Below are positions 37,924-47,997 of a stretch of 64,000 bases of DNA, in pieces. The DNA is taken from assembly GCF_000747525.1 (NCBI RefSeq), contig NZ_CP009278.1:1612001-1676000 (forward strand), given 5' to 3'. The notes beneath the pieces were generated by a model. The model saw nothing but the letters and a program-made list of their open reading frames with translations, made no database searches and had not been told where the DNA came from. Within the stretch, counting starts at the first letter, position 1; each line of letters opens with the position of its first letter. This DNA comes from Sphingobacterium sp. ML3W. GTDB taxonomy: Bacteria; Bacteroidota; Bacteroidia; Sphingobacteriales; Sphingobacteriaceae. A program made the translations under genes and the position numbers.

Positions 37924-39015
37924 ATGGAAAATCAAGAAGAAAAGAAACCATCGAGTAAAAAGTTCGCCTTCATTCTAATAGCCCTTATTTTAGTTGGGGG
38001 TGGTTATGGAGGTTATAAATATATACACGGTCAATCACATGAGACTACAGATGATGCGCAGGTTGATAAAAATATGAACCCCATCATTCCAAAAGTAGGA
38101 GGATATATTTCCCAAGTATATGTGAAAGATAATGATCTTGTCAAAAAGGGGGATACCCTTTTTACCATTGACACTCAAGATTATTTAATTTCTGTGAAAG
38201 AGGCGGAAGCGGCACTCTTGGGAGCAGAAAGTTCTTTCGAGGTTTCAAAAGCTGATGTTAACGCAACCTCAGCGAATGTTGCTGTTTCCGATGCAACTGT
38301 TCGCTCTAACGTCGGAAGTATAGATGCCGCAAAGATTAGAGCCGAACAAGCTCAGAATGATTTTACCCGTTATTCGAACCTATATCATAATCATTCGATC
38401 ACCAAACAACAATATGAGCAAGCGCTGACAGCAAAGTTAGAAGCAGAGAAGCAAGTGGAGATCTTACAGCAACAACGTAATGCCTCCAACTCGCAACGCG
38501 AGGCTGTGGTGAGTAAAACTAATGTAGCAAGTAAGCAGACGTTAGTTGCACAAGCGAATATAGAGCGTGCAAAAGCGGCGCTTGATGCAGCGAAGTTGAA
38601 CCTTTCGTATACGGTTGTGACTGCCTCTGCAGATGGTCAGATTTCTAATGTAAAAATTAGACCAGGTCAAATGGTTAATCCTGGAGCAGCCTTGTTTTAC
38701 ATAGTCGACAATCATGAAACTTGGGTAGTTGCCAATTTCAAAGAGACACAAATGAATGATATCCGTATTGGACAAAAAGTAGAGGTGATTGTAGATGCAT
38801 ACCCAAGTATTAAGTTTGAAGGTGAAGTGAATTCTTTCTCACCAGCGACAGGGTCTAGATTTTCTTTGTTACCTCCGGACAATGCAACGGGTAACTTTGT
38901 GAAAACCGTGCAGCGTCTGCCTGTGAAGATATTATTAACGAATGCTAATACGGCCGATCATATTGCATTATTACGTTCAGGGATGAACGCAGATGTTGAT
39001 GTCCATTTAAAATAG
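37924..39015 (+). CDS. HlyD/EmrA-family periplasmic adaptor (operon 1)
   Basis: Membrane-fusion protein of 363 residues, with one N-terminal membrane helix (about 14-32), a biotinyl-lipoyl domain (around YISQVYVKDNDLVKKGDTLF), a long coiled-coil hairpin (about 90-200) and a beta-barrel domain (GQMVNPGAALFYIV to the C-terminus). The late LLPPDNATGNFVK block is shared with the operon 2 paralogue. It links the MFS pump to TolC. Confidence 0.93.
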   Translation: MENQEEKKPSSKKFAFILIALILVGGGYGGYKYIHGQSHETTDDAQVDKNMNPIIPKVGGYISQVYVKDNDLVKKGDTLFTIDTQDYLISVKEAEAALLGAESSFEVSKADVNATSANVAVSDATVRSNVGSIDAAKIRAEQAQNDFTRYSNLYHNHSITKQQYEQALTAKLEAEKQVEILQQQRNASNSQREAVVSKTNVASKQTLVAQANIERAKAALDAAKLNLSYTVVTASADGQISNVKIRPGQMVNPGAALFYIVDNHETWVVANFKETQMNDIRIGQKVEVIVDAYPSIKFEGEVNSFSPATGSRFSLLPPDNATGNFVKTVQRLPVKILLTNANTADHIALLRSGMNADVDVHLK

Positions 39016-39019
39016 AACT

Positions 39020-40603
39020 ATGACAGCTACACTTGATCAAGATAGTCTTATTGAATATGGGTATCGACGTGTCATCATTACCATTATAGCCGTACTTTGT
39101 GCTTTATTGGAGATTGTGGATACCACGATTGTTAATGTTGCTCTCAATGATATGAAAGGAACATTGGGTGCTACGTTGACTGATATCGCTTGGGTGATCA
39201 CTGCATATGCAATCGCAAATGTTATCGTAATCCCCATGACAAGTTGGCTATCGCAGCAATTTGGTCGCAAAAATTACTTTGCTGCCTCCATTATTATTTT
39301 TACCGTATCTTCTTTTTTCTGTGGTAATTCGACGAATTTATGGGAACTCGTATTTTTTAGATTTATACAAGGAATGGGAGGCGGGGCACTTTTGGTTACC
39401 GCCCAAACCATTATCACTGAAAGCTATCCACCTGCTAAAAGAAGTATGGCACAAGCTATCTATGGGATGGGGGTTATTGTGGGTCCTACTTTAGGGCCAC
39501 CTTTAGGTGGTTATATCGTCGATCATTTCTCTTGGCCTTATATTTTCTATATCAATGTGCCTTTAGGTATTATTGCGGTTCTCTTGACACTTTCATTTGT
39601 TAGAAGTCCAAAATATGGTGAAAAACAAGCTGCAAAAGATGTGGATTGGTGGGGTATGGTATTTCTCATTATGTTCATTGGTTCATTACAATATGTATTG
39701 GAACATGGACAACAAGATGATTGGTTTTCTAATAGTACCATTGTTGTGTTATCCGTGGCCTCCGTCTTAGGATTGTTATTTTTTGTGTGGCGAGAGTTGA
39801 CATATGATCGGCCAATTGTGAATCTTCGCGTTCTAAAAGACAAAAATCTGCAAGTAGGGGTCGTAATGAGTTTTATATTAGGATTTGGTTTATTCGGTTC
39901 AACATTTGTAATCCCGATATACACGCAATCCATTCTAGGTTGGACTGCTACAGATGCAGGGTTACTATTGATTCCAAGTTCACTGATGACGGGCGCGATG
40001 ATGCCTTTTATAGGGAAGATGATTCAAAATGGAGTTCCTCAAAAGTATATGGTAGCGTTAGGTCTATGTATATTCTTTGGTTTTTCATTTGTCATGTACA
40101 GCCGATTGACCAATGATACAGGTGCGGAGCATATGTTCTGGCCATTGATATTCAGAGGGGTCGGTTTGGGTCTGTTATTTGTTCCTGTCATGACTTTATC
40201 CCTTTCTACTTTGTCGGGTAAAAGCATAGGTGAAGGCGCAGCTTTTACAGGTATGATGCGTCAGCTTGGAGGTTCATTTGGAATTGCATTGATTACCACT
40301 TTTATTTCCCGATTCACGCAGGCGCACCGTGTCAATTTGCTCTCGCATCTGGATACCACGAGTTTCGAAGTGCAGCAGCGAGTTAACCAGCTTCAAGCCA
40401 GCTTTATTGCTAAAGGATTTGCTCCTAATGAAGCATTAGCAAAGGCCTATCAGCTATTGGAAGGTTCTGTGACAAAGCAAGCAACTGTATTGTCGTATAT
40501 GGATGTGTTCCTATATATTGGGTTATTATTTATCGCTTGTGTCCCTTTTGTTCTAATGATTAAACAAGGGAAGAATAAAGTGGATACGTCGAGTTTACAT
40601 TAA
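39020..40603 (+). CDS. DHA2-family MFS multidrug exporter (EmrB-like, operon 1)
   Basis: Drug/H+ antiporter of 527 residues with about 14 predicted membrane helices. The first helix has the D-T-T-I-V-N-V-A block of DHA2 exporters; motif A is SWLSQQFGRKNYF; motif C is in GMGVIVGPTLGPPLGGYIVD. It sits 5 nt after the adaptor gene. With the adaptor and TolC protein it should form an EmrAB-TolC-type pump. Substrate unknown. Confidence 0.94.
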   Translation: MTATLDQDSLIEYGYRRVIITIIAVLCALLEIVDTTIVNVALNDMKGTLGATLTDIAWVITAYAIANVIVIPMTSWLSQQFGRKNYFAASIIIFTVSSFFCGNSTNLWELVFFRFIQGMGGGALLVTAQTIITESYPPAKRSMAQAIYGMGVIVGPTLGPPLGGYIVDHFSWPYIFYINVPLGIIAVLLTLSFVRSPKYGEKQAAKDVDWWGMVFLIMFIGSLQYVLEHGQQDDWFSNSTIVVLSVASVLGLLFFVWRELTYDRPIVNLRVLKDKNLQVGVVMSFILGFGLFGSTFVIPIYTQSILGWTATDAGLLLIPSSLMTGAMMPFIGKMIQNGVPQKYMVALGLCIFFGFSFVMYSRLTNDTGAEHMFWPLIFRGVGLGLLFVPVMTLSLSTLSGKSIGEGAAFTGMMRQLGGSFGIALITTFISRFTQAHRVNLLSHLDTTSFEVQQRVNQLQASFIAKGFAPNEALAKAYQLLEGSVTKQATVLSYMDVFLYIGLLFIACVPFVLMIKQGKNKVDTSSLH

Positions 40604-40620
40604 ATGATATGTATGGCTCT

Positions 40621-40659
40621 AAAAAAACAGTAATAGATTTTATCTGTTACTGTTTTTTT
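40621..40659 (+). terminator. Terminator of efflux operon 1
   Basis: A-rich left arm with AACAGTAATAGAT pairing to ATCTGTTACTGTT (one G-U), ending in seven T residues. Confidence 0.8.
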
Positions 40660-40725
40660 ATGCGGTCGTGACAAATATTTTTATGCTAACAATTGTGCTA
40701 TTTGTTTGTTTATAATTTGATATTC

Positions 40726-40743
40726 CTTGTGAACGGTACACAA
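40726..40743. repeat. Inverted repeat upstream of DoxX-like gene
   Basis: CTTGTG and CACAAG are separated by 6 nt, about 45 nt before the ATG at 40788. It may be an operator; no regulator is nearby. Confidence 0.4.
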
Positions 40744-40787
40744 GTTTAACATAGGGATGGGGCTCTAAACAAACTAATGATAGATTT

Positions 40788-41246
40788 ATGAAATTATTAC
40801 TTATTCTTTTTACGGCATTTTTCATTTCTTTAGTAGGTACAAAATTAGTATATGGTTTTTGGGACTTCTCGTTCGCCGGAAATCTAGGGATGTCTGTCTT
40901 TATCATTTTTACAGGATTGTCGCACTTTAAGTTTCAAAAGGGGATGACCATGATGATGCCCGATTTTATGCCTGCAAAGTTGTTTTTTGTTTACTTAACG
41001 GGAGTTTTGGAAATTGCTGCGGGTATTGGGCTAATGATACCATCATTACGTACTATTACAGCCGTATTGTTGATTATTTTCTTTATCGTTGTTTTTATAG
41101 CAAATGTAAATTCCTCAAAAAAGATGATCAATATGTTTAAGGCAGATTATACTGGCCCGGGCATGAATTATCTTTACGCGCAAAGACTTCCTATGCAGCT
41201 TATTTTGATTGCGTGGGTCTGGTATTTTGGGCTATACATAAAATAA
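40788..41246 (+). CDS. DoxX-like membrane protein
   Basis: Membrane protein of 152 residues with four hydrophobic segments (about 4-22, 32-48, 68-100 and 130-150). The block GLSHFKFQKGM followed by TGVLEIAAGIGLMIPS is typical of the DoxX/DoxD-like family. Function in this family is poorly defined; some members are linked to respiration or oxidative stress. Its gene has its own terminator, so it is not part of the pump operon. Confidence 0.75.
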   Translation: MKLLLILFTAFFISLVGTKLVYGFWDFSFAGNLGMSVFIIFTGLSHFKFQKGMTMMMPDFMPAKLFFVYLTGVLEIAAGIGLMIPSLRTITAVLLIIFFIVVFIANVNSSKKMINMFKADYTGPGMNYLYAQRLPMQLILIAWVWYFGLYIK

Positions 41247-41259
41247 TAATGTGCTAAAA

Positions 41260-41290
41260 AATCCTCCATCATCGAGCGATGAGGAGGATT
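41260..41290. terminator. Bidirectional terminator, DoxX-like gene / TonB receptor
   Basis: AATCCTCC (41260-41267) pairs with GGAGGATT (41283-41290), extended by TCATC/GATGA past one bulge, between convergent genes. Confidence 0.75.
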
Positions 41291-41321
41291 AAACCAATTA
41301 TAATAGAGGGAGGAGGGAATA

Positions 41322-44210
41322 TTATTTTGTTAGGATATTATCGAAAGTAATGGACATATAATATAAAGCACCAAGTGTTGGACCACCAGCATATTGAATG
41401 TAGTGGTTGTTGAATACATTACTACCACCAAGTTTTATAACTGCCTTCGTCAGTTTGTAACTCATCTGAGCATCGATATTATGATAAGCAGATACACGTG
41501 CATTTACGAGTGGGCTTTCCCAATCAAAAGCATCTTGCCATTTCCAAACGACATTAAAACCAAAATTTGGTACGATTTCTCTATTTCCAAACGATAGATT
41601 CGATGCCCATTTAGGTGTGTTAAAGCCCGTAACAAAAAGATCTGACTCCTTGTTTTTTGTTATGTCACTGAAATTGATATTGCCAGACAGGGTATAGTTG
41701 CCACTGAAGTTGTACGTTACACCCAAAGAACTTCCGTAGTTATTGTAACTGTTTTTCGCGTTGGTATAAACCCGATAACGTGTTTGTTGCGATCTATTGT
41801 TGGCCAACATATCAAGTACCGAAGCGTCGGTCGTTATTTTGTCTGTGGCAGGAACAGCAACCTCTACCTGCCCCAAGAATCCTTTGTAAACATTGCTGTA
41901 AAGATCCCAATCAATCGCTAATTTATTTTGCAAAAGAACTGCTTTATAACCAATCTCAAAAGACTTGATGCTTTCCGGTTCTGTTGCTCTTAGATTTGTC
42001 ACGGTCAATAGTCCACGGTTCTTAAGTGCTGCATCATTGGATGTCAATCCATTTGCTACATCTTTATTTACTGCAGCATTGAAGGTATTGACAGATTGTA
42101 AAGTATATGAATTATCTAAATACCCAAGGCCCTCATTGATATAAGGTAGGCCCCCTACACGACGCACATTTCCATTATTGACGAATGATAGGGCTTCAAA
42201 AAGAGCGGGAAATCGATAGCCATTCTGAAATGATGCTCTCAAGTTATGTTTCTCTTTTAAAGTATACACAGCCGCGATTCTAGGATTAATTTTAGCGGAA
42301 AATTCTGGATTATAGTCCACACGTAAGGAACCGAAAATCTTTAACTTCTCTTCTAATAAGGATTTTGTAATCTGACCAAAACCACCAATTTTTTTATAAT
42401 AGACATTATCTCCAAAAGAGCCATTGGGTAAAGGTTGACTGCGTTCGGCAACAGGTCTTTTAAAGTCAACAAAATTATTTCCGTCAGGAACAACTTCGTA
42501 TACGGTTGCATCGCCGCCCACAAGAAGGTTGAAAATATTGATATGCCGGCTTAGATCCCACTGGGCATTGGCATGATATGTTCTGCTCATCTGTTTCAAT
42601 TGCGCTCCTCCAGTTGCGGTACCTGTAGCTATACCTGCATTCAGGTGATCCCAATTATTGATCTTCGTGATCGTGTTTTTCAAAGATGTAAAATCATTTG
42701 TACCCGGCTCCACGCGGCCATTATCGGCTAATCTTCTTGCATTTTGCAAGGCTTCTGTTAATGAAGTCCCTTCATTTAATTGTGTCTGCAATGTGTTTTT
42801 GAAAAGATCTCTCCAGGCATTGTTCGATAGATGGGTTAGGTCTAAATTGTCTGCCAAAGGTTTTATATTGTAGGAGTCACCCGTGTTTTCTGTCGAAATA
42901 TAAGTCTTTATGGAGTAGTCATTTCCTTTCAATTCTAATTTGTGATTTTGAACTTTCACATTGTCCAATTGAATTTTATTACCACGTTGGAATACACCAT
43001 CCATTTGACCAAACCGATAACTATAAGACAATTCAGCATTTTCCGTGAAGCGGTAATGCAATGCGGCATCGAATTTTAAGTTTTCGACTGTTGGCTTCGA
43101 TAGATCCTGTTCTTTATATCCCGTTCGCCTAACGATAAGAGATTGGTTAGATTTGCCATCAAAATTTAATCCACTTAAAGTGACAGCATTATTATTTTCG
43201 TCACCGTAAATATTCCAACCATCATAAGCAGGATTGTTATTGCCTGAAAGTTCAGGATAGTTAGGATTTGCTGTGTTTAAATTGTTTGGATTTTGATCTT
43301 GAAATGAATTGGACAGCCAATCGGTACCTCTTAAATAGCTGATATTGACCTTAAATGCAAATTTATTATTAAAGGATTTAGCAAAACGAACGGCATTTTC
43401 GGTTAGGTTGCTCAATTCTCTTCCTGTACCGCCAGTATGATTAAGGCCATTTTTTGTGTACACGCTCAGCCCCTCATAGAGGAAAGGATTTTTGGTCAAC
43501 AGGTTAGCCATACCATTTATTGCATTCATTCCATAGAGTGCAGAGGAGGCCCCAGGAGTTATTTCTATGCTAGCGATGTCTAGTTCCGTCGGACCAATTG
43601 CATTACCAAGTGGAACACCTAATGTAGCTGCTTGCATATCAACACCATCTGCGAGTTGTACAAATCTAAAATTGTTGGGAATGTTGAATCCCCTTGTATT
43701 GGGGATTTTGAAGGTGATACTCGAAGTCGTCATTTGAACACCTTTTACATTTTCCAGCGCATCATAAAAGCTAGGTGCAGGAGACTCCCGGATAGCTCTA
43801 ATATCTAATTTTTCTATAGATACGGGTGATTTTAGAATGCTTTCTTGCGTTCTTGAAGCTGTGACGACCACTTCTTTACCTAGTATCGTTTGTGTCAGTA
43901 ATGCGAGATTCAAATCGGACTCAGGACCCGTAATATCATAGGTTTTAGTTTCAAAACCGACCCCGGATACTTTTATAGTAAAGGGATATTTCGCTTTTGT
44001 GTTGAGTTTAAAATCACCTTTATTATTCGTCGAGGTTCCATTAACGGTCCCTTCGATAGTGATTGTAATCCCTGGTAAAGGTTCCTTTGTAATCTGGTCA
44101 ATGACATGCCCTGTAAGTTCAATTATATTTGTGCCCTGAGCAAATGATGGAAGGGTCGTGGTCATTCCAAGAATCACTATAATAGTAAAATTTAGTACTG
44201 CTCTTTTCAT
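41322..44210 (-). CDS. TonB-dependent outer-membrane receptor with CarboxypepD-like N-terminus
   Basis: Receptor of 962 residues. Signal peptide ends near SFAQG; residues about 30-115 form a carboxypeptidase-regulatory-like beta-sandwich (LTGHVIDQITKEPLPG); the plug domain runs about 120-240 (EVVVTASRTQESILKSPVSIEKLD, with RGFN and GASSALYG); the rest is the 22-strand barrel ending in FDNILTK. It imports a bulky ligand using TonB. There is no SusD partner beside it; the divergent neighbour is a secreted metzincin-like protein. Confidence 0.93.
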   Translation of the reverse strand: MKRAVLNFTIIVILGMTTTLPSFAQGTNIIELTGHVIDQITKEPLPGITITIEGTVNGTSTNNKGDFKLNTKAKYPFTIKVSGVGFETKTYDITGPESDLNLALLTQTILGKEVVVTASRTQESILKSPVSIEKLDIRAIRESPAPSFYDALENVKGVQMTTSSITFKIPNTRGFNIPNNFRFVQLADGVDMQAATLGVPLGNAIGPTELDIASIEITPGASSALYGMNAINGMANLLTKNPFLYEGLSVYTKNGLNHTGGTGRELSNLTENAVRFAKSFNNKFAFKVNISYLRGTDWLSNSFQDQNPNNLNTANPNYPELSGNNNPAYDGWNIYGDENNNAVTLSGLNFDGKSNQSLIVRRTGYKEQDLSKPTVENLKFDAALHYRFTENAELSYSYRFGQMDGVFQRGNKIQLDNVKVQNHKLELKGNDYSIKTYISTENTGDSYNIKPLADNLDLTHLSNNAWRDLFKNTLQTQLNEGTSLTEALQNARRLADNGRVEPGTNDFTSLKNTITKINNWDHLNAGIATGTATGGAQLKQMSRTYHANAQWDLSRHINIFNLLVGGDATVYEVVPDGNNFVDFKRPVAERSQPLPNGSFGDNVYYKKIGGFGQITKSLLEEKLKIFGSLRVDYNPEFSAKINPRIAAVYTLKEKHNLRASFQNGYRFPALFEALSFVNNGNVRRVGGLPYINEGLGYLDNSYTLQSVNTFNAAVNKDVANGLTSNDAALKNRGLLTVTNLRATEPESIKSFEIGYKAVLLQNKLAIDWDLYSNVYKGFLGQVEVAVPATDKITTDASVLDMLANNRSQQTRYRVYTNAKNSYNNYGSSLGVTYNFSGNYTLSGNINFSDITKNKESDLFVTGFNTPKWASNLSFGNREIVPNFGFNVVWKWQDAFDWESPLVNARVSAYHNIDAQMSYKLTKAVIKLGGSNVFNNHYIQYAGGPTLGALYYMSITFDNILTK

Positions 44211-44697
44211 ATTTAATATTTAATCTATCGATTTGGTAGACAAATATATTTTTTAGTTTTCATATTATAGTATTATTTTTTAATAATCTGTTGTTCGGTT
44301 GTTTTAAGTAGTTGTTAATGAGTTAGTTTTATTTTTGTTCATTTCAAAGTTTATTGACGTGATTGCTGCTTTTTTAAGAGTATTGGTTATCATTTATAAT
44401 TATTTTTCTATAAAAATAGCCAAATTCAAAAACAGAATGAAGAGCAGGAATCAGCTGATAGAAAGATATACCGAAAGTGGTGGTCGATATTGTTCTTAAT
44501 TTGCATAGTAGAATTTTCTTGCAAGAGAAAACTAAAAATAATAAAGGTGATTGTCACTATCCTCTCGTTACATAGTATATTAATTATATATAAAAGTCAA
44601 TCGATTGCGCTAGATAAAACATTACATAATTTGAATTATTTTTTTTAAAATGATTTCTCTTTTATAAATTAGGTTAACACCAATGTAAACATTAAAT
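44211..44697. other. Divergent intergenic region
   Basis: 487 AT-rich bases between the TonB receptor and the metallopeptidase gene. Only a minus-strand -7 box (44241-44248) was recognised. No small gene was convincing. Confidence 0.5.
44241..44248 (-). promoter_or_regulatory. -7 box of TonB receptor
   Basis: Minus-strand TATATTTG (44248-44241) matches TAnnTTTG about 30 nt before the ATG; no -33 TTG seen. Confidence 0.4.
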
Positions 44698-46293
44698 ATG
44701 AAGAACAAATCTTTTTACGCATTATGTAGTGCTATACTACTGACAGTTTTTTCCTGTAAAGACATTTCACAGGATTTAATTAATTATGAAGGCGCTCTAC
44801 CTGGTGATGGGAAAAATCAGGTGCTAAATCTTACCAATGAATGGCGGAATAATCCCTACAAATTAAATGTCGTTTATTTTGTTCCGGAAGATTTGGATTC
44901 AATACCAAATTTTAGATCACGTTTGAGTAAAATACTGTTGGACGCACAAGCCATGTTTGCCGATAACATGGATCGCGAAGGGTTTGGAAGAAAATCTTTT
45001 GGCTTGGATTTAATCAATGATACACTCATTAATATCATCTACATTCCGGGTAATTTCGGCAAAGCAACTTATCCATATGATGGAGGACATGGTGCTGTAA
45101 AAGCTGAAGTTGATGCTTATTATTCCTTAAATCCTTCCGCTAAAAAAAGTGAACATAATTTGATCGTTATCCCAACTTACGATAGCGATCCGTCCAATCC
45201 TGGAGGCCCTCCTTTTTATGGAACAGGCACGACCTGCTATGCACTTGATTATGTCAATTTAGATGCGAAAAACTTAGGGATAGGTGGAGATATAGGGTGG
45301 AAGGCAACGGTATGGATAGGAGGGATGATACATGAGTTAGGGCATGGTTTAAATGCAAGTCATAATCGTATGAATAAGACTTTAGCCCCCTCTTTAGGAA
45401 CTGCTTTGATGGGAAGTGGTAATTCTACCTACGGTATTTCAACAACCTCATTGACACAAGCGACTACGGCAACATTTAATAATAGTCAAGTGTTTAGCAC
45501 GGTAACACGTTCGGATTGGTACCAAAATGCATCAGTAGATATTACGTCATTATCATCGTCATTTTCTAATAATAGCATCATCATTTCTGGTAAGTTTACG
45601 ACAACCAAGCCTGTGAAAGATGTTGTTATCTGGCATGATAGAACCCCTTATGGCGGCAATCAAGATTACGATGCTGTACAATGGGCGACTAAGGTAATCG
45701 GGCAAGATAGTTTTAGATTTGAATGTCCATTGTCAGATTTTTACGATTTGACAGACGAGTACCAATTAAGAATTGGTTTTCTACATGAAAATGGAAGTCG
45801 CTCCACCTATGGCTATCTCTATAACTTCGTTAATGGTATTCCTAATCTTTCTCAAGTTGTGGTGCACGATTTATTGCCAACAACTGGATGGTCGATAATA
45901 GCAAGCGATAGTCAAGAAAACGGAAGTCCTGCCAGTAATGTGTTGGACAAGGATCGAAATACGATTTGGCATACACCATGGTCTTCTGCTCAAACACCAC
46001 AACCGCACTATTTCTCTGTTGACATGGGAGCGACACGCTCTGTTAAAGGTCTTGCTTTCCGAAATCGTGATAATTTGAATGGTGCTATGAAAGATGTTCA
46101 TATTTATTCGAGCACAAATGGGACTGCATGGAGTTTAGTGAAAACAGCACAGTTGATACAAGTCTCAGGAAGTTGGATAAATGTCGATCTTACTTCAGTA
46201 TTGAATACCCGATACTTGAAAATAGAGTCGACAAGTTCATGGGGAAATTTCTTCTATTCTCATTTAGCTGATTTTGGTGTTTACTCAAATTAA
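44698..46293 (+). CDS. Metzincin-like zinc metallopeptidase lipoprotein with C-terminal discoidin domain
   Basis: Lipoprotein of 531 residues (lipobox VFSC, Cys at about 20), so surface or periplasmic. A catalytic domain covers about 50-260 with H212-E-L-G-H216-x5-H222 (HELGHGLNASH), a metzincin-type zinc site where the usual Gly at position 8 is Asn. Residues about 270-390 are beta-rich. The last 140 residues resemble an F5/8 type C (discoidin) module (PASNVLDKDRNTIWHT, then HYFSVDMGAT), which binds glycans. Its role may be host or environmental protein or glycoprotein degradation, with the divergent receptor importing products. Confidence 0.82.
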   Translation: MKNKSFYALCSAILLTVFSCKDISQDLINYEGALPGDGKNQVLNLTNEWRNNPYKLNVVYFVPEDLDSIPNFRSRLSKILLDAQAMFADNMDREGFGRKSFGLDLINDTLINIIYIPGNFGKATYPYDGGHGAVKAEVDAYYSLNPSAKKSEHNLIVIPTYDSDPSNPGGPPFYGTGTTCYALDYVNLDAKNLGIGGDIGWKATVWIGGMIHELGHGLNASHNRMNKTLAPSLGTALMGSGNSTYGISTTSLTQATTATFNNSQVFSTVTRSDWYQNASVDITSLSSSFSNNSIIISGKFTTTKPVKDVVIWHDRTPYGGNQDYDAVQWATKVIGQDSFRFECPLSDFYDLTDEYQLRIGFLHENGSRSTYGYLYNFVNGIPNLSQVVVHDLLPTTGWSIIASDSQENGSPASNVLDKDRNTIWHTPWSSAQTPQPHYFSVDMGATRSVKGLAFRNRDNLNGAMKDVHIYSSTNGTAWSLVKTAQLIQVSGSWINVDLTSVLNTRYLKIESTSSWGNFFYSHLADFGVYSN

Positions 46294-46309
46294 GGGAGTT
46301 AAATAGCTT

Positions 46310-46353
46310 AATAAAGAGAGGCCTTGATATTAATATCAAGGCCTCTCTTTATT
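46310..46353. terminator. Bidirectional terminator, metallopeptidase / ABC-F
   Basis: A perfect 44-bp palindrome centred between 46331 and 46332, between convergent genes, with A/T-rich ends. Confidence 0.9.
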
Positions 46354-46367
46354 TATTAAAATAGTGC

Positions 46368-47993
46368 TTATTTGTACATTTCAGCACGTTGTGCTTGTAC
46401 AACTTCACTATTGATATACTCGTCATAAGACATCAATTTATCAATGATTCCTTTCGGAGTCAATTCAATAATACGGTTTGCTACTGTCTCAGTCAATTCG
46501 TGGTCACGAGAAGTAAACAACATGGAACCTTTAAAATCTACCATCCCATTATTTAATGCTGTGATGGATTCCAAATCCAAGTGGTTCGTTGGCTCATCAA
46601 AGATTAAGAAATTTGCTCCTTGTAGCATCATTCTTGAGAACATACAACGCATTTTCTCACCACCGGATAGTACGGAGCATTTTTTCAACACTTCCTCTCC
46701 GGAAAATAACATTTTACCTAAGAATCCACGGATAAATTGCTCATCAGCATCCGGGTTGGTCGTATAATCTCTTAACCAATCTACAAGATTCTCTGTCTTA
46801 CCATCGAAAAACGATGAGTTATCCATTGGCATGTCGGCAGGAGTGATAGTAATACCCCATTTGATATCGCCTGTATAATCTTGGTCGCGGCCTGCAATGA
46901 TATCATAGAATGCTGATGTAATCAATGAGTTGGCACCTAAAACAGCAATTTTATCACCCTTATTGATCATGAAGGTAATGTCCTTGAAGAAAACTTCACC
47001 ATTTACTGTTTTACTCAATCCTTCAACATGTAACGTTTGATCTCCCGGATCTCTGTTCATGGTGTTGAACATGATTGCAGGGTATTTACGGTTAGAAGGT
47101 TTGATTTCATCGATATTGATTTTATCCAAAGCTTTCTTACGAGAAGTTGCTTGTTTTGATTTCGATGCATTGGCAGAGAATCGACGGATAAACTCTTGAA
47201 GTTCTTTTACTTTATCTTCAGTTTTTTTGTTCTGATCTGTACGTTGTTTCAATGCTAATTGTGACGATTCGTACCAGAAAGAGTAACTACCTGTATAGAT
47301 GGTCATTTTACCGAAATCAATATCTACCGTATGCGTACATACAGCATCTAAGAAGTGACGGTCATGGGATACCACCAATACGATGGCTTCATAAGAAGCT
47401 AAGAAATCTTCCAACCAAGCAATCGTATTGATGTCAAGGTCGTTGGTAGGCTCATCGAGAATTAAAATATCTGGTTTACCAAATAAAGCTTGTGCCAATA
47501 GTACACGTACTTTTTGGTTACCATCGATTTCTGATACTAATTTATAATGGAACTCTTCTTTAATACCTAAACTACTTAAAAGAGTAGCAGCGTTAGATTC
47601 AGCATTCCAGCCATCCATTTCTGCAAATAAACTTTCAAGTTCTCCTGCGCGCTCACCATCTGCATCAGAGAAATCCTCTTTCATATAGATAGCATCTTTC
47701 TCTTTCATGATCTTGTAAAGTTCATGATTACCCATCATTACGGTTTCCAATACTGTAAATTCGTCGAAAGCATAGTGATCTTGACTTAAGACCGACATTC
47801 TATCTCCAGGAGTAAAAGCAACAGAACCAGTAGATGGATCGACTTCACCAGAAACAATTTTTAAAAAAGTTGATTTTCCAGCTCCGTTGGCACCAATAAT
47901 ACCGTAACAGTTACCAGGTGTGAATTTTAGATTGACATCTTCGAATAGTACACGTTTACCATAACGAAGGGAAAGATTTGACACATTAATCAT
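46368..47993 (-). CDS. ABC-F family ATPase (YbiT-like)
   Basis: Soluble protein of 541 residues with two ABC ATPase domains joined by a charged linker (about 235-320), no membrane part. Domain 1 has Walker A GANGAGKS (near 36) and Walker B ILILDEPTND; its signature region reads SEIDGNQKV instead of LSGG, as in YbiT-type members. Domain 2 has the altered P-loop GANSLITS in place of a canonical GxxGxGKS, a normal signature LSGGEKMR and FLIFDEPTNHLD. ABC-F proteins act on the ribosome. The non-canonical second P-loop is noteworthy. Confidence 0.9.
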   Translation of the reverse strand: MINVSNLSLRYGKRVLFEDVNLKFTPGNCYGIIGANGAGKSTFLKIVSGEVDPSTGSVAFTPGDRMSVLSQDHYAFDEFTVLETVMMGNHELYKIMKEKDAIYMKEDFSDADGERAGELESLFAEMDGWNAESNAATLLSSLGIKEEFHYKLVSEIDGNQKVRVLLAQALFGKPDILILDEPTNDLDINTIAWLEDFLASYEAIVLVVSHDRHFLDAVCTHTVDIDFGKMTIYTGSYSFWYESSQLALKQRTDQNKKTEDKVKELQEFIRRFSANASKSKQATSRKKALDKINIDEIKPSNRKYPAIMFNTMNRDPGDQTLHVEGLSKTVNGEVFFKDITFMINKGDKIAVLGANSLITSAFYDIIAGRDQDYTGDIKWGITITPADMPMDNSSFFDGKTENLVDWLRDYTTNPDADEQFIRGFLGKMLFSGEEVLKKCSVLSGGEKMRCMFSRMMLQGANFLIFDEPTNHLDLESITALNNGMVDFKGSMLFTSRDHELTETVANRIIELTPKGIIDKLMSYDEYINSEVVQAQRAEMYK

Positions 47994-47997
47994 CCTG

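Noticed and set aside
39547-39933. A 128-residue minus-strand open frame
   Set aside because: It is antisense to the MFS exporter of operon 1 and has no family features.
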